Part shown: piece by piece, positions 1-10,761 of the stretch
Layout: the number at the start of each line of letters is the position of its first letter
How positions within the stretch are numbered: position 1 is the first letter of the stretch
Assembly (NCBI RefSeq): GCF_963576675.1
Contig: NC_088910.1
Location: 23,624,531 to 23,688,530 of the forward strand
Length of the DNA: 64,000 nt
Direction of reading: 5' to 3'
Source: Euphorbia lathyris
Lineage: Eukaryota > Streptophyta > Magnoliopsida > Malpighiales > Euphorbiaceae
Notes under the pieces: generated by a model
Seen by the model: only the letters and a program-made list of their open reading frames with translations
Told to the model about the DNA's origin: nothing
Databases searched by the model: none
Made by a program: the position numbers and the translations under genes

Positions 1-1550
1 GCTAATGTTAAGGTAAAACTGCACAATTTTAGAAATTATGGATAAAATTACTCTGATGTGTAAACATTTATCTATCTTCTTTTGTATACTATTTATCTTT
101 CCGACTCTATAATCATCACATCAGTGTTGAAGTAACAATGCTTTTTCCCTTCAATTTTAAAAACTCTCCAAAATTCTCTCTCCAAAATTCTTCTGTGAAA
201 TATCTTTATGAATTTTACTTGACAATACTCTAATGCTGTTATAATTTTTGATCCAATTATTGAAATCTTTTTTAGCTTTTGAATGTCACTAGCAGTTATA
301 ATAACATCAGAATCCAAGTTGATTACACATTTAACACATTGTCTAGAATTTCAGCCAAATAATAATTCAATGGGTTGTACAAAACTGGAGAAATTGAAAC
401 CAAAATAAAATCATTCACAAGATTTTTGTCAAATATATAAACATTCAACTTCCATGAGAGGAATGTAGAATTTACGGTCATACCCAAATTGTTACTCTTG
501 TTGAAAGTAATGAAATGGAAGAAGATGTGGTTGTGAGCAGATTGAATGCTTCGGAAGTGAATGGATAACAACAATTGTCCTCAAGTATATTCAGGATCAA
601 GATATGAGTCATACCGATATGAACTAGAGAAAGATGATAGATGTAGACTCATATCACATGTTTTATAGAAAGAAGAGAAGGACATAAGGGAGAGCTGAAG
701 TTAATACGGTTAATTTGTGCTTGATTGGTGATTTTTGAAAAGTTGGGGACCTTATTGATGATTTGAATAGAATGAGGGGTTAATTAAGTTTGGCCATATA
801 GTTTAGAGGTCCAAATGGGCTTTATGCCTTTATTTAATTTGCAAAAAAACCTGTCAACATGATTTCACCCCAAATCTTATTTCAGTGTTTGAGAAATCGC
901 AAACCTCTCATCGCTGGCTGTTCCTAGCACCAAGTTCGAACTTACTGAGAAATCGCAAACCTCAGACCAAGATCCCACTGCTGGTTCACTGCTGTCGTTC
1001 TCTTCACTATTGACCGAGGCAAACATAATCTAAGTCGATTTGGAGTTATGTAATTTTTTCTCCTCTCCATTTTGAGTGAATGAACTTTTCGATCACTTGT
1101 TGTATCATTAATCAAATTGACTTGACATGAATAATTTTGTTTCCATTCCTCTCATCAATTTGAGTTTAACTATTGAAGCTTGCAAGTTCTTCTTTTAAAT
1201 TGAGTTTAAATGTTGAAATTGATTTTATCTATTATTGAATGGTTCTTGACCTCATAATTGCAATCCAATGAAACAATGAGAAGTTGAAGCATTTCAATTT
1301 CAACTGAGAGATAGGATACTATTGAATGGGGCTGGTTAATCTTTTAAATGTGATTCGACAGAGAGATAGGTATGGACGGATCTACAGTGGGGCCCACTGT
1401 AATTTTAGGATTTTTTTCCCAGGTTATGTTTGACCCCATTTTTTAAGATCCAGAAGCTTTTTTCTTGCGGACGTCGAACACAGATGAGGGCGGAAGGTTG
1501 AAGATGAGATATTTAGTTTTTAATTAATTGCTTTTTTTAGAAAAAAAACT

Positions 1551-1602
1551 AAATGAAACGACGTTGTTTCCATAAGTATATAGAACGAAGTCGTTTCATT
1601 TA
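1551..1602. repeat. imperfect inverted repeat
   Basis: The arms at 1551-1568 (AAATGAAACGACGTTGTT) and 1584-1601 are complementary at 16 of 18 positions, with a short AT-rich loop. This is seen directly. It could be the remnant of a small foldback element; no target duplication was identified. Confidence 0.55.
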
Positions 1603-1859
1603 AAAAGAACAGAAACAAATAAAATAAATGAAGAGCTTGACAAGGGAAATAACTTACCTTGTTTCAATACCGAAGAAGAAACCTAAGGAAAATATCTTAA
1701 ATCAATCGAATTTCACATATTTACTAAAATAAAAGGAAATTAAGTAAACTATAGGTGATTAAAGATTTGGAGTTTAGTATTTCTCAGTTTGCAAATGCTC
1801 ATTTAATTTCACATCTCAGTTAAGGGCTATTTATGAGTTAAAGATTTGAAGTTTAGTAC

Positions 1860-1897
1860 TTAGCTTAATTCCTTGATGGGGTAAGGAATTAAGCTAA
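1860..1897. repeat. perfect 15-bp hairpin
   Basis: TTAGCTTAATTCCTT at 1860-1874 is followed, after an 8-base loop, by its exact reverse complement at 1883-1897. No coding context is visible, so the function is unknown. The stem is too short for a typical plant microRNA precursor. Confidence 0.6.
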
Positions 1898-3179
1898 ATT
1901 CAAAAGAACCCAGATAATTAATTTAATCTTAAGTGATAGGGTAGAGCAATTAAAGAAATCATTTGAGCACAACACAACCAATTCGATTCAGAAAAGGGAG
2001 AAAATTTGCAGAAGGATCACTCATTCTAAGTTTGTTGTACAACTTGTTTTCTTGATTTTGCTTGAGTTTGATTGTTCCTACTCGCTGATTTGAAGAAATG
2101 AGTAATTTCAGTGGTTAAATGTGTTGGCTCGTGTCTTGATGGATCATGGTTGTGGTAATTAAATTAGGATGAATATGTTTTTTAGAGTTATTTTGAATGG
2201 ATGAAATTCATTTGAATTGAATGCTTTTTACTTAATTTTCATGTTGGGAAACAAGAACAGTGGAATTCAATTAAGAGAAACTCGTTGAGAAAATAATAAG
2301 GAATAACACCTCACAATAAAATTTTATATATACAAATACATTACACGCACTAAATAGTTGCTTCTGACCTTTAACAATGATAATGTTATTTCTTGATTTT
2401 TTTTGTAAAATTATTATTTTAAATGTATAGTTTGCCTCACTAATTGAAAATCCTGGATTCATTCCTGGAGATAGGGAAGGTTTAAATGTTGGAAACAGTG
2501 AGCCTGAAAGTCTTTGACAATAGTGAAGAGTTGATTCTGTGTCAATTATTTAAGGGGAAATTGGTAGATGTAATTTTTTATTGCCATAGTAGATACAAGT
2601 GAGTCAAAACCTGAAGATTTGGAGTTGGAGATTAGTGTTGATAGCTTTTTGTATATTAAAAAAATCTATATCAGGATTAGTGATTTATATTTATGTATAT
2701 AAATCTTTCTATTTTCTAAACAATATAACATTTATAGTCAATTACAATTACTGTCAGTTGCAATTGTATGATTCGAATCGAATCGAACGCTACTTATGAG
2801 CAATCTTATTTAGAGTTTTCCCCAATAGTATACCTCTCATTTGGCATTTAATTTTATAGTTCTCCCATTGTAGAAAGCTTACATTCAGTGGATTACTCAT
2901 AATATAGTAGAGGTTCTGTTGATGTAATCTACACCTTTACAGTATTGTAAAGCCATCGAGAATGATATATGTGTTCCTATTATATTGTGAAATGTTTTTA
3001 TTTTTTTATACATGTTTTAGTTATTGTTGCTTTAACTCTTTAGGAAAAATACTAGCTAAAAATTTCTTAGTTAATTTATTTAGGTTGTTGACAATATGCA
3101 CAATAGCGAAGAACGTACTGGAGATTTTCATTCTAATCAAGAAAATTTTGTTGGCAATGCAAGTACTTTTTTTTTCCAG

Positions 3180-4566
3180 GAATAGAAAACCAAAAGGTTG
3201 ATGAAATTACCAAAAAGGTATTTGATTCTTTAGATGCAGTCGAGTCTTTTTATAGAGATTATAGCAAACAAATCGGTTTTAGCTTTCAAGTACGTGATTC
3301 ACAGATAAATAAAAGTGGTCAGTTAAGAATGAAAAAATGGGTATGTGAAAAGGAAGGAACAAAGAAAACTATTGGCACTAATGAGTCACAATAGAATAAA
3401 AGAAGGAAGCATCGTCTGGTTCGACAGGAATGTACCGCTTCCTTTCATGTGAAGTTGGATAGTAAAATTGATAAATGGGTGGTTAGAAACTTTGTTCCTT
3501 TCCATAACCATGAATTAGTTCCATCTAATCATGTTCAATTTTTGAAATCTCATAGAAGCATTGATGATGGTGATATGGCACAAGCTAAAGCAGTGCATGA
3601 TGTTAGTGTTGTTGATTTATTGGCACATCAGAGTGGCGGTTTTCAAAATTTGGGATTTATACCAAAAGACATGTAGAACAATATGAACTTTGCTAGGAGA
3701 ATGGAGATAGAAAATGGTGACGCATTCACAACGTTGGGTTTTCTTGCCAAAAAGGAAATTGACCCTGGATTTTATTTCAAGTACACAACTAAGGAAAATG
3801 GACAGTTGGGTAAGTTGTTTTAGTCAGATTCCATATGTAGACTTGATTATTCTGTTTTCGGTGATGTGGTTGCATTTGATGCTTGTTATAGGAGGAACGT
3901 TTATTGTACCCCAATAGTTACACTTGTGGGTGTGAATAATCATTGTCAATCAATTATTTTTGCATGTGCGTTGTTAGAGGATGAGCAAGCATCCTCTTAT
4001 AATTGGATGTTAAGTACTTTTCTAGATTGTATGAGTGGAATAAAACCTTTTTCTATTGTTACTGGTGGGGATTCGGCTATGCGTGCTGCTATTAGGGAGG
4101 TTTTTACTGGTTTTACTCATAGGTTGTGTAGCTGGCATATTCAAAGAAATGCAAGTGGTGAGGTGAAGGGTAGTGATTTCAATCATGATTTTGGACACGT
4201 TATGGTAACTCATATGGAGTTGCAAGAATTTGAAGAAAAATGGTCATCTTTGGTTTTAAAGTACAATCTACAAAATAATTCTTGGATTCAACGTATGTAT
4301 GTAGATCGTAAGATGTGGGCTGAGATATATCTTAGAGGGTTTTTTTGGGGGGGAACTAGAACCACATCTAGGTGTGAGGGTTTGCATTCTTTTTTGAATC
4401 AATACCTGAACAAGAAATTGAATTTGTTAGAATTTGTCAAGCAATTTGACAGGGCATTAGATAAGATTCGTTACAATGAAACTAAAGCTGATCATAGTGC
4501 ACTATATTCTAAACCTGACTGTACACATGTTCTAAAGGCATATGAAAGGCATGCTGCTGAACAATA
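3180..4566 (+). pseudogene. FAR1-related protein pseudogene, 5' part (FAR1 DNA-binding and MULE transposase domains)
   Basis: One reading frame from 3182 resembles FAR1/FHY3-related proteins, transcription factors derived from Mutator-like transposases. The N-terminal FAR1 zinc domain is visible at about 3200-3540 (VFDSLDAVESFYRDY, then a CTASFHV-type stretch and FHNHELV). The MULE transposase core is at about 3800-4400 (DYSVFGDVVAFDACYRRN, VTGGDSAMRAAI, LCSWHIQRNA). Three in-frame TAG codons interrupt it at 3392, 3674 and 3821; the last replaces a tryptophan conserved in the family (LFW). Upstream, an ATG at 3096 opens an acidic frame that would join this one if the T-run at about 3167-3175 were one base longer, but a splice acceptor at 3178-3179 is equally possible. 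The frame ends abruptly at the retrotransposon insertion, whose LTR adds about a dozen codons and a TAG (4604-4606). It could be a host FRS5-like gene copy or a transposase of a MULE element. Confidence 0.85.
4562..4566. repeat. target-site duplication CAATA, left copy
   Basis: CAATA directly precedes the LTR start (TGTTGAG) and is repeated directly after the distal LTR end at 20204-20208. Five base pairs is the usual size for LTR retrotransposons. Confidence 0.95.
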
Positions 4567-5602
4567 TGTTGAGCGATTTCCGCAAGTGCACGGTATACGC
4601 TTGTAGTAATAAAAGATATCGATCCCACGGGGAACGCTTTTTTAAACAAAACTTATTTATAATCAGTTAAATTTACTTTTAGGTTTATAATATGGAAAAA
4701 TCGTTTAATCGGTTTTGGTTTTGAAATTGCTAGAATGAGAATTAGATTAGAATATGAAGATGTTAGAAAATATCTGATTTAAGATTGAATTTGCAAAACA
4801 GGAACGTTTTAGTACTTTAGAAAAGTAAACAGGTATATTTGTTTACATTAAGCAAAGAAACAACTTTAAACTTTGTACGAATTATAAAGATGAAATAAAT
4901 GACGGAACCTCTAATTAATTGGCTTTGAACGCGACAAAACCCTTTCGGGATAGTTGCCTTTAATCAAATTAAAACTCTTTCGAGATGATAATTTGCCTAA
5001 GTGTTCAACAAAGTTTCCTTGTAAAGATTTTGGATTAAATACGTTTTAATGAAAACACCAGCATCAATCCACTTCGGCTCATTTACCAAAGTGCTGCATA
5101 AAAATCTATCGAATAGAACGGACTTTATTAGATGAAATATAAATTGATACAAGTTTACAGAGAACATGGAGCATTGAATTCTTCGATGGCGTGCAAGTGA
5201 ATGGGTTGTCAATCCTTTCCTTGGGTTTCGTTCGAGTTTGTCAGGCTCAGGGGCGAATCCTCTACTCAATCTTCTCGTTGAATCTTCGTAATAGAGACTG
5301 GGTCGGTCTACTACCAAAATGAAAACTAAACTGGAACAATGTCTAAACGCTACTGAATTTGTTATTAATTTGTAAACAATGTGTGTACATCATATTGCTT
5401 TTTACAGAATCTAAATCTAACTTCTGAATCACTTGATTCGGAATTTCTGCATAAATTCTACACTAATCTCTTTCTTCTACACATATATCATTATATGTCA
5501 TTATTCTCTCTTCAACTCTCCATCAACTCTTTATTTATAGATGTTGAAGAGTCTTGATCGAAGTGTCGTTTCCGTTGCGAAAAGACGTATCCATTGTGGA
5601 GA

Positions 5603-5659
5603 GTCGTATACCTTATGAAGGGACGTATACCTTGTGAAGGGACGTATACCTTGTGAAGG
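5603..5659. repeat. 19-bp tandem repeat in LTR, three copies
   Basis: Units of 19 bp at 5603-5621, 5622-5640 and 5641-5659; the first has two changes. The partner LTR has two units (19702-19739). The difference accounts for the whole length difference of the LTRs (1557 against 1538 bp). Confidence 0.9.
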
Positions 5660-5814
5660 GACGTTCTTATCCACCCGAACGATCGCGTTCCGTCGAAAAC
5701 GAAAGTGTGTAACTAGGCTTCTAAATCTCCTGCTCGTACCGAGATTTATCAAATTCACTACCGAGAATGGGGGAGCATCAATTGTACTTCGGACGAAGGG
5801 GAAAAGTGACTGGC

Positions 5815-5866
5815 GACGCGTGTCGCGACCGTGAAAAGGGGAAGCCGCAGTCGCGGCACGGAGCTT
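5815..5866. repeat. GC-rich palindrome module, LTR copy
   Basis: GACGCGTGTCGCGACCGTG is followed by an A/G spacer and CCGCAGTCGCGGCACGG, a near-inverted repeat. The same core occurs in the other LTR near 19896-19946 and upstream of both accessory ORFs (9127-9165 and 11019-11067). An AATTCTCGGTA-type motif accompanies each. Function unknown. Confidence 0.75.
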
Positions 5867-6123
5867 TTTTCGTTTTTCAGCTCTCGTTCGTGTCCTCGAC
5901 TTGGCGTTATTAATTTTCGTCGTCTTCGACTCCTTTTGTAGGGCTTTTCTTCTACTTTTGAGCTCTATTTACTCCTATTTGGATTTTACTAAATATTTAT
6001 GTACCTTGCATGAAAGAAACATATTCGAGAGTAAAAGCATTCTAAATAGGTATAAATAGCATAAATTCGTAGCAATATTGATGTAATTATTGATGATATT
6101 TTAGGTATATTTTGGGCTTAACA

Positions 6124-6138
6124 AATCTCCACACTTAA
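6124..6138 (-). other. polypurine tract next to Athila 3' LTR
   Basis: On the minus strand TTAAGTGTGGAGATT directly precedes the 3' LTR start (TGTTAAG). This is the expected position of the plus-strand primer. It shares the core TTAAGTGTGG with a second purine tract at 7371-7386. Confidence 0.75.
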
Positions 6139-7370
6139 TCTTTTGCTAGTCCCGAGCAAAATTTCACTGAATTTATTCTTTAACTAATCTCTTTATAAAA
6201 ATAAAACATATATCTCTGTATTACCTTTTAAATTAGTTAAGCCGAAAAGATTAACTTCGCATGGCAAATTTATACGCAAAATATCAAACCAACCTAGTAT
6301 AAATATGATATATCATTCGTCTTGTATTTCCAATTTTGAATTGAAGCATTCGGGACGATATAAGCACGCATGTTATTGAGTCTTTCATCTCAAGGCATTT
6401 CAAAGCACAAAATTTCCTTTCCCAAACCTAAACTAATATATAAGATATATTAAAATGAATAAGTACTTGATTTTAATTTATTTGCTTGGTTACGCCCGAA
6501 ATAAGGGTGGTTTCAACCGTAACCTTATACGCTTTTATTATTACTTTTTTTTTCTTTTTCTTTGTGTTTGCTTAAGAGGTACCGACCATGCCATGGGTGG
6601 ACGCAATCGTTACTTTAAACTTATACACGCTTATTTTTTATTTAAACGTTCCTTCCATACCTCGATTGTGATAAGGGTGGTCGCAACCGTGGCCAAAAGT
6701 AAACGGTACTTAAATATTCTTCCCTTTCATACCTCGATTGTGATAAGGTTGGTCTCAATCGTGGCCAAAAGTTAAGAATTCAACTAATTGATTAATTAAT
6801 ATGAATTATAAAATTGTAAGTTGGGAAAAAGAAAAATAGCACATTCATCCTATATTGATTTAAAATTCAACATGTATTATGGCTAAAGTTTCCTTAAAAA
6901 CTTCAATTAGTTTTAATGTAAGATGAAATCAAACCGAGCTAAAATTGTTAGTTCAATTTAATGCCTATAAACCTAATTGAAAATTTAAAATAAGATTTAT
7001 TGAATCATGAATTGCATGATATAAAAATAGAGATTGAATAAAGAATTTTTTGTTACTTAAATACATTCACTAAAGACAATTTTCTTAAAATCGTATCGGA
7101 GATTTGTGAAAAAATTTGAAAAATATTACCCGTATAGAAATATTATTTCTATCGATAATGATAACCTAAAAATAATCATAAAAACTTATATGATTAATTT
7201 TAAAAATATATGAAAATGTTAAGTTATTGTGAAAAATGTTTTGCAATATATATATGTGTTGCATTTGCATGAATATCATTCGTTGCATTTATTATTTTGT
7301 TTTGCAAAATAATATCTTTGTTGAATTTATTCGTATTTCGTATTTATGTAGAAATTGATATATGTATGTC
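6139..7370. other. Athila 3' untranslated stretch between two polypurine tracts
   Basis: No coding capacity is apparent, although one 106-codon frame at 6455-6775 runs through repeats. The stretch contains two imperfect direct repeats (6651-6773) and AT-rich sequence, and lies between the LTR-adjacent purine tract and an upstream copy. Confidence 0.6.
6651..6773. repeat. imperfect tandem direct repeat (~70-bp period)
   Basis: The segment around CATACCTCGATTGTGATAAG at about 6656 recurs at about 6728. Both copies continue through GGTGGTCGCAACCGTGGCC-like sequence to CAAAAGT. A weaker related motif lies at 6500-6600. Confidence 0.75.
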
Positions 7371-7386
7371 TCCTCCCACACTTAAA
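7371..7386 (-). other. second (internal) polypurine-tract-like site
   Basis: Minus-strand TTTAAGTGTGGGAGGA lies just downstream of accessory ORF A, about 1.25 kb before the LTR. It looks more canonical for Athila than the LTR-adjacent tract. Whether it primes DNA synthesis is inference. Confidence 0.6.
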
Positions 7387-7570
7387 TTGGACCATGTCCT
7401 CATTGGTGCAAAAATAATGGAGAAAATATAGAATACGAAATAAGGCATACGAAACAAAGATGTAAATTAAGCAAATGAAACATTCAACATAAAAAAAATG
7501 TACCAAACATAATAAAAGGAAAATGTATCAAACATATAACAAAATAAAAATAAAATGAAAGGAAAACAAC

Positions 7571-8791
7571 CTAAGCATGAGGTGGTGAATCGGGAGGTGT
7601 AGGTGACGTCTCCACATTGCGGCGTCGGAAAAAGGAAAGCATCCGATGCCGAGTTGATCGATGTTCACGCCTCAAAAGGTTGAGGTTATCATTCATCACC
7701 ATATTGTTTTCAACCAAATCATCAATGCGTAGATTCATTGAGCGATTGTTGGAATTGATTTGGTCCAAAATCCTCCTCAAATCCACCGGATCATCCTCCG
7801 CTTGAGGTGCTTGGGGTTGTTCTTGAGCCGGTGGTGCATCCTCCTCTCCTTCCGCATCTCCGCCGCCTTCGGTACCTACAAATTGAGAACTTGAAGCGCC
7901 ACCACCCATAGTGCCACGAAGATGGGCAATACGGGTAGCATAGGAAATAAAGACGGGAGGTCCTTGGGGAAGCAATAAATGAGCTCGCTCAAGAGCTGAG
8001 ATGTCCAAAAGCGGAACATACCTACGGTAGGTAGACATGTCATAGTCGGCCAATTCACCCCGTGCTCCCAACACAAGACCGGTGATAAAATTACAAAGAG
8101 GGATTTGAATTGTACTAGCCCTCGAAGCACGGAACAAATTGTCAAACATGATTCCAATACTATCAATCCTCAAACCTTTAAGCAAACTATTCAAAACATA
8201 CAAATCCCGAACTTGGACCTTTGAACTCTCAACACGACCAAACAAGGAGAAACTCAAAAACTTATGAAAGAAGAACACACAATTGTCCTTAATCAACTTG
8301 CTTGAAGTGTTTTTGGAATTAAAATAAGCTTGATTCGAGAGAGTTTGCCAAACCGCATCATTATCAAAATCCTTAGGCTTATCGTAAAAATCAGAAGTAG
8401 GGAATCCAAACATATTTCCCATTGCTTCATAATCAATGGTATAAGGTATACCATTATTCCTAAAAGAAATTGAAGTTTTCTTCTTGTTCATGGATAAAGT
8501 GACCAAAAATTCCACAACATACTCATTAATACGCGGGAAACGCATATTAACGAACTCTTGCCAACCCAAAGCTTCAATAAAGGCATCAATTCGAGTAGAG
8601 AAATTTAATACTCTTACCGAATGGAAGTCTAAGAAGTGCATATCCACAAATTGGCGGTCGGCTTGTGAAAAATGTTTGAAACGAGAGGCTTCTTCCTCCG
8701 AATAGATGTCAAAATAAGCTCCGCATTGAATCCGGAGGCGATTAGCTTCCGTAACAGCGGGCTTGTTACCAACACGCTTTGTCCTAACCAT
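7571..8791 (-). CDS. Athila accessory ORF A (ATHILA ORF-1-like protein)
   Basis: This is an uninterrupted 406-codon frame after pol, at the position where env-like genes sit. It resembles the plant Athila ORF-1 family of retrotransposon proteins, whose function is not established. Residues about 75-290 form the conserved part (LGWQEFVNMRFP, EFLVTLSMNKKKTSISF, MGNMFGFPTS, HKFLSFSLFG). Residues 290-345 are rich in Gly, Glu, Pro and Gln, followed by a probable coiled coil and a basic RHRMLSFFRRR tail. I see no signal peptide or membrane segment, so calling it an envelope protein is not supported. ATG at 8791 is the first in frame and follows an A/G-rich leader with a GAA microsatellite and a TATA-like site (CTATATAAC, minus, at 9045-9037). 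It is a diverged duplicate of ORF B upstream and the only intact large ORF of this element. Confidence 0.85.
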   Translation of the reverse strand: MVRTKRVGNKPAVTEANRLRIQCGAYFDIYSEEEASRFKHFSQADRQFVDMHFLDFHSVRVLNFSTRIDAFIEALGWQEFVNMRFPRINEYVVEFLVTLSMNKKKTSISFRNNGIPYTIDYEAMGNMFGFPTSDFYDKPKDFDNDAVWQTLSNQAYFNSKNTSSKLIKDNCVFFFHKFLSFSLFGRVESSKVQVRDLYVLNSLLKGLRIDSIGIMFDNLFRASRASTIQIPLCNFITGLVLGARGELADYDMSTYRRYVPLLDISALERAHLLLPQGPPVFISYATRIAHLRGTMGGGASSSQFVGTEGGGDAEGEEDAPPAQEQPQAPQAEDDPVDLRRILDQINSNNRSMNLRIDDLVENNMVMNDNLNLLRREHRSTRHRMLSFFRRRNVETSPTPPDSPPHA

Positions 8792-8825
8792 GGTGATGGT
8801 GTTTAGGGGCTTATGGTATGAGAAA

Positions 8826-8851
8826 AATAAGAAGAAGAAGAAGAAGAAGTG
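8826..8851. repeat. GAA trinucleotide repeat
   Basis: A short run of about seven AAG/GAA units in the leader of accessory ORF A. Confidence 0.8.
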
Positions 8852-9036
8852 AAAGAGAAAGACCTAAGCTTGAAGATGAGTTTGGGGTTGTGAAATGGAA
8901 GTGATTGAAAATAGGAAATTGGATAGAAATTGGAGTGAATAAATTGGGAAGATAAAAAGTAGATTTTTGGGGAAGAGTTTAGAGTAAGGGATTGGGTAAA
9001 AATAGAGGTGATGTGAGGTGTTGTGTAGGAGGTAGG

Positions 9037-9045
9037 GTTATATAG
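9037..9045 (-). promoter_or_regulatory. TATA-like site upstream of accessory ORF A
   Basis: CTATATAAC on the minus strand lies about 245 bases before the ORF A start and roughly 85 bases beyond the GC palindrome. It suggests the ORF could have its own promoter; this is inference from position and sequence only. Confidence 0.35.
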
Positions 9046-9126
9046 GGTGATTAGGTAAGTGAATAGGTAGAAATAGAATAGGAATAGGCAAAAATATTGG
9101 CAAAATCGGATTTAATAGGGCAATTT

Positions 9127-9250
9127 GGACGCGTGTCGCGACCGCGAATGGCATAGCCGCGGCACGCAATTTTCAGGCAATTTTTGCCCTGAAATCGGTC
9201 CAAACCTGTTGCTCATACCGAGAATTTCTTAATTCTCGGTAGAGAATTGG
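9127..9250. repeat. GC-palindrome plus AATTCTCGG module upstream of ORF A
   Basis: The module holds GACGCGTGTCGCGACCGCG, a short spacer and GCCGCGGCACGC, then about 45 bases later ACCGAGAATTTCTTAATTCT and GGTAGAGAATT (9216-9246), itself an inverted repeat. The same pair of motifs recurs upstream of ORF B and in the LTRs. Confidence 0.75.
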
Positions 9251-9842
9251 TTGAAATAGCCAAATTTGGTTCCTTTTGACTTGGTTTGTGCATTGTTTTT
9301 GTTGAAATGGTTCCTGAACTTAATATTAATTGTTCCTGTACTAAAAACGTTAAATAAATGACATTAATTGCAAGGAAAACCAAAGGTTTTACCTTAATAA
9401 ATTGAATTAAAGTATAATAAATTGATTTATGAGTAATTAATGAAACTTAAATGTTCATTTATGCATATAAGTTAAGAGAACCATATTAAATGCATAATAA
9501 GTGCATGTTAATACATATTTAACACATGAATTAAAATGATAAAAAGATAACTTAATTTATTGAAAATAAATTGAGTTACAAAATAAAATTAAACGTGGAT
9601 AAATGTGTGGAAAAAATAAAAAAAAACACATATTTAGTTCAAGTGAATCTTTTTAATCTTAATTTAAGTAAGAAAAAGTAGAAAGTACCCATATGAAATA
9701 TGCTAAGTATAGATAATGGATCAAATGGATAAAAATTAAGAATTAAACTAAATAAGATTTTTATTATATAAACATATGTACAAAATAATGAAAACAAACC
9801 AATAATCAAAATAAAACAAAATATATACAAAAAAAACAGAAA
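9247..9842. other. noncoding spacer between accessory ORFs
   Basis: AT-rich sequence separating ORF B from the ORF A module. Nothing recognisable except poly-A and poly-T-like runs. Confidence 0.5.
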
Positions 9843-10761
9843 CTATTCTACATATTCATCCCTATCTAACGGGATATTTCTGGCCTTAATACGATCAATT
9901 TGAAACTGCACGAAAGTTTCACGTTCCGGTGCAGACAAAAATTGAGGCCCTGCTCGAAAGACACGTTTCACAAGTCCTTCGCGCTCGAGAAATTCATAGT
10001 CAATTGTCGGGAAGAATTCATCTTCACTCCAGGGAACATCAATAGTACCCTTTGAACCGAGAATTATTCCACAGATTATATTGACGAACCCAATCTTCTT
10101 ATCTTTGGATCGAGAAGCGGCGACAAGACCTTCCATCAGAATTTTGGAAGAATCCAACATACAAATCTGTGTCACGGACCACACTATTGAATGTGTGCCC
10201 GAATAAACTGTGACACAGAAATTTATGTAAATACAGCATGGAGTTGGAGCGAAAAGAGTGATTATAGGCGAGTTTTGAATTGAATCGCCAGAATCCTATA
10301 AGCATTCTCCAAATGTCCGAGGATGTCATGTCTCGTCCAGGATGACATTTGATTGTATCCCTCGGGGGAAAACCAAACCAAGCATGCAACTCGGGATAGC
10401 CGAAAGTGAAGATTTTGCCTTCTCGACGAAAACTGAGACGTACTCGTCGTTTATTAGTAAAACGCACGATACAGAAGAATTCGAGTATCCAGTCGCCTAT
10501 TATTGGAAATCGCATTTGGGCGAATTTTGTCCACCCTAAGCGCTCCATATAGTGGCTCATGTCATCAGTAATGCCTAATTGGTCGTTAAGGAATTCATCC
10601 ATATACAACATTCCGGTGAAGAATTTGTAACGGTGATTCCAATAACGCCTACCTTCATCGTGGTTGAAGATAGGAAAAGGCGCCCCATATCGCTTGGATA
10701 AGTCTGGGCGTTTGTTGATTGAGGCAGCATTGTGCCTAGGTGATTTTTATTTGGTAGGCAT
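9843..10761 (-). pseudogene. Athila accessory ORF B (paralogue of ORF A, disabled)
   Basis: From an ATG at 10761 the frame reads a few codons, hits TAA (10749-10747), then stays open for about 190 codons, and shifts frame near 10150-10190 before continuing to 9843. The protein parallels ORF A along its length: LGWTKFAQMRFPIIGDWILE matches LGWQEFVNMRFP, the segment RVRLSFRREGKIFTF matches KTSISFRNNGIPYTI, and LYLHKFLCHSLFGHTF matches FFFHKFLSFSLFG. It lacks the Pro/Glu-rich and coiled-coil tail of ORF A. So the element carries a tandem duplication of an ATHILA ORF-1-like gene in which the pol-proximal copy has decayed. Alternatively the two copies come from recombination between related elements. 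Confidence 0.8.

Larger units (their letters stand above)
1..2949. other. AT-rich stretch without a recognisable gene
   Basis: I see no conserved protein, RNA gene or long open frame on either strand; the short frames present are below 85 codons and show no motif. It lies upstream of the FAR1-like pseudogene and could contain its promoter and 5' leader. A 17-base phrase, GAGAAATCGCAAACCTC, occurs twice (about 890-906 and 948-964). Two hairpins are listed separately. Confidence 0.5.
4567..6123 (-). repeat. Athila 3' LTR (1557 bp)
   Basis: It runs from TGTTGAG to CTTAACA and matches 18666-20203 nearly throughout. In element orientation a TATA box (TATAAATAA) reads from 5539 to 5531. A 19-bp unit (GACGTATACCTTGTGAAGG) occurs three times at 5603-5659, against two in the other LTR. 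A GC-rich palindrome (about 5815-5865) matches modules inside the element. Insertion put this LTR into the FAR1-like frame. Confidence 0.95.

Noticed and set aside
6455..6775. 106-codon plus-strand frame
   Set aside because: It runs through tandem repeats in the Athila 3' untranslated region, antisense to the element, without any protein motif.
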